A stretch of 64,000 nt of DNA from Amoebidium appalachense (Eukaryota; Ichthyosporea). The translations under genes and the position numbers were made by a program. Where the stretch lies: the NCBI GenBank assembly GCA_963693365.1, contig CAVNZM010000013.1, forward strand, positions 4,960,001 through 5,024,000, given 5' to 3'. Shown one piece after another: positions 44,218 through 64,000 of the stretch; within the stretch, counting starts at the first letter, position 1; each line of letters opens with the position of its first letter. Below the pieces are notes generated by a model that had not been told where the DNA came from, made no database searches, and was given only the letters and a program-made list of their open reading frames with translations.

Positions 44218-45321
44218 GGGGGGATCGAATCTATGTATGCGCCTGACACATCGATTTGGCGCGCACGAGTACAATATTATGTATGTATCAAAGCACTTGT
44301 GTGTCGGACTATCTATGACTCAATGGGTATGTGTGTTTAGTATTTGTTGAGCCTGTGAATGATCCACCGTGTACACATATGCTTTTCCGGTGAGCATGTG
44401 CTTGCACGGTGCTCATGCTATTTATATTTTTGTGTTTGCCAAAGCCTTTGTTTGTGTGATTGTGTGTGTGTGTGTGTGTGTGTGTCACGGTGTGTGTGTG
44501 TGTGTGTGCACGTGTGTGTACACGTGTGTGTGTGTGTGTGTGGGTTTGCCTGTGCGTGTGCATGTCACACGTGTGAGTGTGCGTACGTGTGCGTGTGCGT
44601 GTGTGTGTGCCATTCAATGTGTGTGCGTGTGCGTGTTGTATGCAGTGTTCGCGTGTTCGCGTGCGTGGATGCATGTGCGTGTGCAATGTGCGTATGGGTG
44701 TGGGCGTGTGTGTACGTGTGCGTATGCGTGTGTGTGTGTGTGACTGCGTGTGTGTGTGCGTACGTCCGTGCGTTGCGTGTGAATGTGCGTGTGCCGCGGT
44801 ACGTGTGTGCATGTGCGTGTGTGTGCACCTGTGCGTTGCGTGTGCGTGTGCGTGTGCGTTTCCAGGGTTCAGTGCCAGTGTGTGTGCGTGTGCGTGTGTC
44901 TGCAGTGTTTGCGTGTACGTGTGCGTGTGAATACGTGCGTGTGTGTGTGCTTGTGCGTGTGCGTGTGCGTGTGCATGTGCGTGTGCGTGTGCACGGGCTG
45001 TGCATTTGCGCGCACGTGTGTGTGCCTGCCTACTTAATAAGAATACTCGGACAGGGAAAGCTAACACTCACAACATGTACCTACATGGCCATGGGGCACC
45101 CACCGCATAATCTTGATTGCAGTTGCACGGTCACCCATAAACTTCTTCACGGTGCCGCCTGCCTGCAACCAGTAGCGGCCCACAAGACAAGAAATGGAAG
45201 TGCACGAGAGCTCTGCGCCAGCCATGTCCACATCCTCTTGTGAGATGTCAAACTGCGTCACTTTCTGCCCTGGCTGCACCTGAATATTGACGGGCACTTG
45301 CCCCATACCTTGGGCCATCAT
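43209..45321 (-). CDS. Candidate papain-fold cysteine protease/deubiquitinase-like protein, 2 exons
   Basis: Exons 45104-45321 and 43209-43986 join in phase (218 + 778 bases) to give 331 residues ending in TAA. A Cys-rich helix start, LSCTSISC at residues about 38-45, is followed about 125 residues later by IFDSHPRN (Asp170, His172), then a Gly-rich turn and EFEHAAGLHLYLQLLYG. A nucleophile Cys, then an Asp-x-His pair on a strand, then GESGAAVLVEF resembles papain-fold deubiquitinases of the herpesvirus UL36 type and their cellular relatives. This is a motif-level resemblance only. The C-terminal 100 residues are Ser/Lys/Pro-rich and probably disordered. The frame stays open 25 codons upstream of the chosen ATG to a possible acceptor at 45397, so the start may lie further upstream; a minus TATAAAAAGA at 45331-45340 is too near this ATG to serve it. 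Confidence 0.6.
44460..45010 (+). repeat. (GT)n and degenerate TGCGTG/TGTGCG array
   Basis: About 550 bases of GT repeat interrupted by CG- and CA-containing variants, with no long pure block. Together with a T run followed by a G run at about 44176-44223 it fills the single intron (43987-45103) of the protease-like gene. Confidence 0.9.
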
Positions 45322-45396
45322 TTTCGCGGATCTTTTTATAAGTATATTTGTGACAAATGTGTCTGGTTTTTCCCCAGCGAAAAGTTTGCCCTTCAA

Positions 45397-49366
<3,970 letters not shown>

Positions 49367-50572
49367 CTACTGCATTCCGTTGGACGAGAAAACGACCGTC
49401 TGTCCAGGAGTGAAGGTTGTTAAAGACCACGTCTGCCCTCCACCGTTAAAGTACATTAGGGCGTTGTTACCGGCCGTATTCCCCTGCACCAGGCTTGTGC
49501 CAAGAATAGAAACAGTCCCCGTCCCTTGCACAGGCGTCTGGCTCGACCACGAGTCCCAAATAGACCCACTAGAGGCAGCGGAATTATCAATGAACTGAGC
49601 ATCAAGGGTCACGTTACCCACAACTATGTTGTTGGCAATGGCGCCGCCACGTCCGGCGGGTGCCGTATTATTCCTGAACGTTCCATAAACGAGCACTTCG
49701 CCGTGCACCTGTTCGAGCCACATGGCACCGCCGCGTGATTTCCAGCCAAACTCACGCGCCTCGTTGCTTTCAAACGTCGAGTTCACTGTTAGTTTTGCCC
49801 CGGCCTCAATATTCCCGAGGTAGAACGCGCCGCCCGCAGACGCCATGTTGCCCTTAAACTGGTTGCTCTCCACCTTAACCGTCGACCCGGCAAACACGCT
49901 CGAAATCATGAGCGCCGCGCCGAGGCTGTGAGGGAACCAAAACGTGTTGTTTGTGAATACGTTGTTCGTGATGGTGACTTGCCCGCCTACAGAGACGATC
50001 CACACGGCCCCACCGCCCATCCACCATAGAATCTCCTCCGTGCCGTTCATGCCGTAGTTGTGCACAACGTTGCTGTCAAACACGCACGAGTCAACGTTGA
50101 TCCCGTTCGTGCTCCCGACGAAAATTGCAGACCCGCCACGGGCATAAGTCTCAAAGTTCTTAAAGGAGCAACCGTACACGTTAAGGTTGACCGTAGTGGT
50201 GGGGGCAGCGGGCTGGGCATCGGCGCCCAAATCGGGCGTGCGGAACGCTGTGCACGATCCGCCGCCGACATTCTCAAAAGCCAGGTTCTTTAAGGTGACC
50301 GTCTGCCCGTCCCCGGTGGCACGGAGCATACCCGCCCAGGTGATGTTCATTGTGCAGAGGAGGCGGGGTTGGGTGGATGCGGAGGGGTTGCCTTGTATGG
50401 TTATTGTGGCGGCGAATGGGATCTCTGCGTTGATGGTGAGGTCTTGGAAGATAGTGACGACACTGCCCGACCCGGCGGCGGTGATGGCTGAGGACAGGTC
50501 TGAGTAGCATACCTGCATGGTGTGTGCGTTAGTGGGTGCACAGTTCAGCTTACTGAGGATTCTGGTTTTTTT

Positions 50573-50603
<31 letters not shown>

Positions 50604-50943
50604 GAGGAGGGGGGGAGGGGGGGAGGGGGAGGGGGGAGAAGGGAAAGAGGAGGGGAGAGAGGGGTGGATGCGGGGGGGGGGGGGGGGGTAGTAATAGGAA
50701 TTTGGTCAGGTCATGTTTATGGTAACGGTGGTGCTGGTTGTTCGTTTTTCTTTCTTTTTTTTTTTTTTTTTTCCCTCGCACATTTCTTGGTTCGTTTTTT
50801 CCGTTGTTTTCGTTGTTTTTTCGTTGTTTGTGCTGGACATTTTTGTTGGATGGTGGTGGTTGTGGTGGTGGTAGTTTGTGTGCGCCCACGTCTTTGCACG
50901 TGTGTATGTGTGAGATTGTGTGTGTGTGTGTGTGAGATTGTGT

Positions 50944-51001
<58 letters not shown>

Positions 51002-51039
51002 TGTACGATGGTGGTGGTGGTGGTGGGGGGGGGGGGGGG

Positions 51040-51076
<37 letters not shown>

Positions 51077-52167
51077 GAGAGGAAGGGGAGGGGGGCCCGG
51101 GAGGGAAAGGGGGTCACCAACCTTGTCCACAGCTACGACTGGGCAGCTTGCTGCTGGCTCAAGACACTTTCCATTCTGAAGCTCGTATCCCGCATTGCAT
51201 TGGGTGCAGAATGCAACACCGCCACTGCACATCTGAGACGCACAGTTGGAAAGGGGGGCACATGTGGGCTCAGCAGAGGTGGTGGTGGTTGTAGTGGTCG
51301 TCGTCGTTAAGGTGGGTGTGGGTGTGAGTGTTGTTGTTGGTGGTGTTGTTGAGGAGATTGGGGTGTTGGTGGTGGTGGTGGTGATGATGGTGGTCGTTGG
51401 GAGAAAACTGGATTGCGTGGAGCTTGAATGGTCGACAGTGGTGGTAAGAGGCGCCTCAGTTGTGGAGATGGTGAAGGGGTCGGTGGTTGGTGGGATAGGG
51501 GCGATGGTGGACGTTGTGTTGTCTCCCGTGTTGGCGTCGCTGGATGAGTTTCTGCTCACAACGACACCAGCCTGTTGGTTAAATGAAACATTGGTTATTT
51601 TTGGTGCTTTACAAGAACATAAGATTTGCGCAATGGTATGTAGGTGAAACACAGGTTGCACCGATGATCCGAAGAATATTCCTCTAACAGTTTCCACCCA
51701 AAAGACCTATGCCACACAGAGCGAAAGTTTTTGGATACCTGAGAAAATCAAATGCACAAACTCACGCTAAATCACGCTGGTATTTACACAAATGAAAATT
51801 CTTTCCAGCAGACACAAAAAGCTGCAAGAGGCAACAAGTGAAAACCCTTTGCATGTTTGTAGCTTGAAATTTGGGCAGTCACTTTGACGATCCAGTTGGC
51901 ATAAGACGCACTCACCACACCCCACACGTTTACCTCCTTACCATGCAACAATTCCTCCCTCAATCATTCGCACGGAAACCTTTTCACTTCTAGCACCAAC
52001 ACTTCAACTCACGTTCAAAGAAAATTAGATGCGTGTTGAACACCTACCGTTACAGCAGCGGCAATGACCAGGGCAACACCGACAACGCCAGCAACGGTGA
52101 AGATCTTGCACCGACGGCTGTAGCCACTTGACTTGACCGGAACATGCAGACCCTTCTCGGTGTCCAT
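49367..52167 (-). CDS. Type II membrane protein with mucin-like stalk, Cys-rich module and right-handed beta-helix
   Basis: Exons 52048-52167, 51122-51571, 49367-50512, each starting and ending in phase 0; 571 residues, ATG to TAG. Residues 1-20 are cytosolic and basic (SSGYSRRCK), followed by a single hydrophobic segment VAGVVGVALVIAAAV with no cleavage site, so a signal anchor. Then comes a Ser/Thr/Pro stalk with long Thr runs, likely O-glycosylated, and a module with eight or so Cys (CAPLSNCASQMC, CTQCNAGYELQNGKC) like EGF/GCC2-GCC3 repeats. The last about 380 residues repeat patterns such as GGSAIFVG, DSCVFDSNV, GGGAVWI, NNVFTNNTF, GGAFYLGN, GGAMWLEQ, GGAIANN. This is the hallmark of parallel beta-helix proteins of the polymorphic-membrane-protein or pectate-lyase-like class. 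Probably a cell-surface adhesin or wall protein; no catalytic residues identified. Confidence 0.88.
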
Positions 52168-52471
52168 TTTCCTCCCAGAAGTCACCACTACGTGCACTTT
52201 GCTTGCAATGAAAAAACACAAAGAAAACAAAGACGTTCCCTGTTTTGTGCTTGGTGAATGAAAAACTAAAGTTGTGGATTTGTTAACACAACTGCAGTGT
52301 GAAGGAAACGTAAGTTTCAAAAAGAAATTAACCTTAATCAGGTAAGTCGACGAACATGAAAGTGCTTGGAGTAACCAGAAACTTTATGCTAGAAGTGTAG
52401 TAAAAGAGTGGTGTATTACCAATGCAAAGTTTGGTTTTGGAATTCTGATGATGCATCTGCAGTCATCCGCC

Positions 52472-52479
52472 TTTATATA
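52472..52479 (-). promoter_or_regulatory. Candidate TATA box upstream of beta-helix gene
   Basis: Minus-strand TATATAAA inside GTATATAAAGG, about 305 bases upstream of the ATG at 52167, the same spacing as the TATATAAG upstream of the permease gene. ATTGG/CCAAT words occur just further upstream (about 52517, 52561 and 52590). Confidence 0.4.
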
Positions 52480-53160
52480 CCCCGCGGTCAGCTGATAGGA
52501 TGTAGAAGCACAAGATCATTGGATGAGAGTAGACGGTTAGATGAAAATATGATTTACGGACCAATAATAATGCTGTATGTTCTGTGATTGGGTAATTACT
52601 GAATTGGAGCATCAAGGGTGTTAACCGCCGTCTGTGTACATAAAGCCCACATTTTAGCTATGAAATGCCGACACGAAAATGCACTAACTAAAATATTATA
52701 ATATATTTCTAAAATAATATTGTATTATTCCAGGGCAAAGAAGCTGATAGAGCTTTTTTTGGGCGCTGGACAGCAAGCATGTTATGTCTACTTCTCGCAC
52801 ACCCTGGTAGGCTAGCCAATCGGTGAAGTCCGGCTGTTTGTTTTGCCAACCCCAAGATCTAAAATTTAGATGTACAGAAAGGGACTCCCTGCAAGGCCTC
52901 CTATTACACAGGGCCGCGGCGCGCTACAGACTAGTACTCGAGGATCTCGAATATGACGTAGCAGGTCCAGACCTAGAAAAATCAATCATCAGATCTTGCA
53001 GGATGCAAAACAGACTTCCGCCGGCAAAATCGGAGAAGACTAAAGACTTGCGCAATATGTAGTACGCTAAAATGCCTCAAAAATGATATTTGATCCAGTC
53101 CCCCCCGCGGAGCAGCAAGCACCTCACGTCTTGTATATGCTTTTGTTTCTTGTTCTTGCC

Positions 53161-53458
53161 AGCCTGAGCGCACCATTGTGTCAGTTGTTGAGGAGAAAGT
53201 TCGTCGTGCGGAGGATCGGATCTCTTCTAGGTACGAGTAGGTCTATTTTTTGCTGTGTGGTCTATCTTTAGGTAACATGGGTTGCTGCCTTGTACCTACA
53301 AGTCAGTTGCCTCTAAGCACGTTGGGCAATGTGCAACTGCAAGATATTGCATGTGGCTGAGTGTGGCGTGCTGAAGATGCATATTGCGTGCACTTCCCGG
53401 TCAGCATTTATTAACTTGTGCCCCCTCTAGCTGCCCATGTATACCTCTGTTTAATAAA
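53161..53458 (+). other. Possible + strand terminal exon and polyadenylation signal
   Basis: A good acceptor (TTTTGTTTCTTGTTCTTGCC then AG at 53160) opens a short frame PERTIVSVVEEKVRR...SSRYE with stop near 53240. AATAAA follows at 53453-53458 about 215 bases later, fitting a 3' UTR. An upstream open frame at 52823-53062 (80 codons, with CLFCQPQ and LLLHRAAARYR) could belong to the same unit but cannot be joined in phase by eye. It may be a transposon remnant rather than a host gene. Confidence 0.22.
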
Positions 53459-53701
53459 GCCGGGCCGGGCAGCGAGTGCGAAGTAAACTCAGGAAGGTAG
53501 AAGTGGCTGAGAAAACAAGATCATGATGGCACACAGAGCCAGTATACGTAGCACCAGTAGCACAGCCACAGTCAGTTCGTTTAGCCGAAGTTAGAACAAC
53601 CTAGACCGTCTACTGCAGCGTCCATGGGACCGGTCCCGCGGGGGGGGGGGGGGGGGGGGGGAGGGGGGCGGGGGAAGGGGGAGACAGGTGACGGGCAGCC
53701 T

Positions 53702-53744
<43 letters not shown>

Positions 53745-55359
53745 GGTGCACAGTACAAAGTTAGAAATAAACTGACTGAGCGAGAGATAAACGAGAGTCA
53801 GAGGAGAAGTGGAACACATGTACAGGCATCCCTAGAAAGCTACTCTAATGTTGATTGGATCTAATATTAGTCAAGAGTGTCAGAAGGTACCGGCGAGGCA
53901 ATGAACTCAGTGCACTTCCTGAATTATTGGGGGGAGGGGGTGGGGCGGGAAGAGGGGGACGGGAGGAGGGGGGGGGGGGGGGGGTATAGTGGTAGCGGTA
54001 ACTTGTGGGGGCGGGGGGGAGAGAGTCGGGCGGTGGGGGAAGGGGGGACCTCACGTGCACGTGGTACGCGCACGGACACTGCACGATGAGCACAATAACG
54101 CTGCCCCCAATAGTTTATTATCATAAGTTATGATACTTGACCGTAACGAAGTATATACAGGTTGGTGGGTGGAAAGAATAGTATTTGGTCATCAGGCGGC
54201 ACACGGCTGCGTGCTAGGAGGGGGGCGGGGCTGAGGGGGGGGGGGGGGGGGGGGGGGGGGGAACACAGCCCCACCCCCGCCAGGTGGGTCCCTCCCCGCG
54301 GCCGCGCCCACCCATCCCTGAGTTTGCCTTGGGGAGGCGGGGTTGACCTGAGGGGGGAGGGCAGAGGGGGAACCCACTCACCCCGGGGGGGAGAAGGGGG
54401 GAGGGGGGTCGAACCGAACCACCAGTTCGGAGCGTTGCTGGGCTAATCCCATCCTCATTCAAGGTTCCCTTAGAGTATAATGCACAGAACTCCGGGAAGC
54501 TAAGCGAAAACCTTCATTGTGGTGAGATCTACATTGAATGCCCTGTAGTAGCTTGCAACATCTCATAATGACCTAGCCGTGGCCAGTCTGCCTCGGAGAT
54601 CCGTGCATCCCAAGCAAGAACAGAGCACTAAAAGCCATGGCTTTGTTATTATATATGTATGTATACTTATTGGCCATTTTCATGTGGTTGTCTTCCTGAT
54701 TCTTCCTGAAGGCACTACCGTTAGTAGTAGTAGTGGTGGTGGTTTCTTCTGTTTTCCTGTTAGTTTTGCAGGCGCCGGGGCCGATCGATCGATCGATCTA
54801 GGCCTGGACCACCTACGTCACGAGCCCGCACATACGTATCGTGCCGCGGCCCAGTTAGTATATACTGTAGGATATACTGTAGTATATACTGTAGGAGGTC
54901 TTGACTCCCTGCCGAGTCCCCGAAGAACAACTTGAAGCGGCTTGTTCAACACACGCTTGCATAATACATAACCAATTCATAAAGCTTTGAACTAAAAAAA
55001 AATACGAAAGACATATATCTTTATCACTAGAAGGCCTTGCCAGTATACATTCAAGTTTTCAAGCACAACCCACCCACCCCATGATGGATGGGCACATGGA
55101 CATGCATACCTCTTCTGGCAAGTGCACCATGTGAATTCGAACCTGTGCACGTGACCGTTGAAGGTGTCGCATTCACGCCATGCACACGTACACACACTCG
55201 AGCTCACACGTGCATGGTGCACAAGAAACACACACCAAACCTTCACCATTGCAGCTGTATTACCAAAACCTGCGCATGTACACCACTGGTCACACCAGCA
55301 CGTGCTCACCTGTCAACACTGCACACATGTACTAGTACTGCGCGCGCCACTACTGACAT

Positions 55360-55398
<39 letters not shown>

Positions 55399-56519
55399 AA
55401 AAAAAAAAAAAAAAAACAAAAAAAAAAAACAAAAAAAAACACCACAAATATTTGTGCACGCAACACACCCATGACACCGATACATAGATAATGCATGTTG
55501 CAATGCCATGCACATGTAGACACGATATCGGATCGATGATGTTCGATTTCTGCAATCGTTCTTTCGATAACATTGTGAATGAGTGTTGAAATTTGCTTCT
55601 CCTCTTTGACCGTTGCTTCGTGTGAATTGTTTCTGTACATGTCGTGCAGCCTGTACATACCGACAAAGTATCCAACTCAACTCATAACTATAGAGATACT
55701 TGTGTGTACGAAAGTCTCCAATTACAAGACAAGCACCTATTATTCCCAGATTTCAGCGGTTTTCACATGGGTGCATCACGGTCTTCGTTCAAGTCATGAC
55801 GTAAAGGGGCCACCCCGGACAACAATTGTGTGGCAATGCTACAAGCAACATGCGAGTATTTTACTGTTGGCACACGCCAAAAAAACAGAAGCCTCTAATT
55901 GCGTGGCATACCCGCACTGCGTGCATGCATTGCACATCAACTGTACATGTAGGACTGTGTCGAAAACAAGAGAGCATGACGCATACAAAGATTATCGTTA
56001 AACAATTTTTCGTCAGCATTACTACGAGCGATTATGCATATGTAACTCAATTCTAACTATTCCAGCGACAAGTTAGTACGAAATCTAAACGGTGACTTGG
56101 GATCTTACGTGCATTAGAAGTAAAATACCCCCCCCCCCCCCCCCCCCCCCCCCCGGGAACAACCACCACCACCACCACCACCACCACCACCACCTCGCTG
56201 TAACTCCCGCCCCGCCCGTCAGCACACAACTATTCCAAAGGGGAACACAAGAAAGCCCTAGGAAATAATGTTATGCATTGGCCCACAAATTTCCAAACAC
56301 GGCTACAATAGAATGTTCAAGTTAAGGAAGCACGGGAAATTGGGAACTTGTACAAGTTGATGAAGCACAAGAAATTATCTTTACTTAAGAAACCACACAA
56401 GGAATTTCTAAGACATAACCGTTTTGACCGTTCATATTGCTGCTATTACTTGTTGCGTGTGTGAGTGTGTGTGTGAGCTAGTGTGCGAAGAAGTGGAAGT
56501 AAGTTTATGTGTCCGTGCC

Positions 56520-56550
<31 letters not shown>

Positions 56551-56816
56551 GGGGGGGGGGGGGGGGGGGAAGGAAGGGGGAGGAGGAGGAGGAGGAGGAG
56601 AGGGGGGGGGGGGGGGGATTATAAATAATTCTAGAAAAAAGGTGCAGAGTATTCACGAAGCACAATCACATGCTTGACATATGATCAATATCCCCTACAC
56701 ACATTCCACAATACCAAATAAGGCACATCCCTCCCCCCTCCCCTCCCCCAACCTTCCCATAAACACAATTCACACCGTTAAAACGAAAAACTTAGTGGGC
56801 AAAAAAAAAAGAAAAG

Positions 56817-63896
<7,080 letters not shown>

Positions 63897-64000
63897 CTAC
63901 CACGAAACACCAGTCAGTATATATATCTCAACTGCCACAGAAATAAGCATAAACTGTTGACAGCTTACTGGCATGTGTGGGTGAGATGGTGGTTTGTATG

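Larger units (their letters stand above)
52168..56816. other. Intergenic region between two minus-strand genes
   Basis: Contains the beta-helix gene promoter at its left end; G runs at about 53641-53660, 53706-53743 and 54236-54260; a GATC run near 54783-54799; short TATACTGTAG repeats near 54858-54896; a C run joined to an A run at 55361-55430; a C run with (CAC)n at 56128-56193; and a T run joined to a G run at 56524-56569. Besides the candidate 3' exon at 53161-53239 no gene was supported. Confidence 0.5.

Noticed and set aside
53240-53640. Possible LTR (AATAAA followed by R/U5-like sequence)
   Set aside because: No second LTR, no primer-binding site and no polymerase domain could be identified; kept only as a weak 3' end.

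Overview
This is nuclear DNA from an intron-rich eukaryote. Every recognisable protein is assembled from short exons with GT-AG borders and matching phases. Between the exons lie very long G/C homopolymers (up to 58 G), (GT)n, (CA)n and (GA)n microsatellites, minisatellites and small interspersed repeats. The protein content points to a unicellular relative of animals: a protein kinase D homologue, a DMPK/MRCK/Citron-type AGC kinase, an ARID4-like chromobarrel protein and a tRNA-Asp of animal-like sequence. An ichthyosporean-type holozoan is my best guess, from gene content alone.

Layout. 1-10621 (+): 3' part of a large, low-complexity nuclear protein with a chromobarrel domain. 12403-19268 (-): complete 11-exon gene for an L-lactate permease (LctP) family transporter. 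22009-37725 (-): 22 phase-compatible exons encoding a DMPK/MRCK/Citron-like kinase followed by ankyrin repeats, with a tRNA-Asp(GTC) gene inside one intron. 37726-43208: no gene resolved, a few ambiguous candidate exons. 43209-45321 (-): two-exon gene for a candidate papain-fold cysteine protease or deubiquitinase with a Cys...Asp-x-His arrangement. 45400-49366: repeat-rich intergenic DNA with a GCGGAGGGG palindromic array. 49367-52167 (-): three-exon gene for a type II membrane protein with a Thr-rich stalk, a Cys-rich module and a right-handed beta-helix. 52168-56816: intergenic, with a possible + strand 3' exon and AATAAA. 56817-63896 (-): 3' part of a protein kinase D gene, with one apparent 1-nt frameshift and a TA-flanked MITE in an intron.

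The genes do not form an operon or an obvious pathway. They are separate eukaryotic transcription units, most on the minus strand. Exon borders below were set by hand from splice consensus, phase continuity and protein similarity recalled from knowledge; no alignment was run. Where the phases of a whole gene add up to an uninterrupted frame I treat the model as strong.
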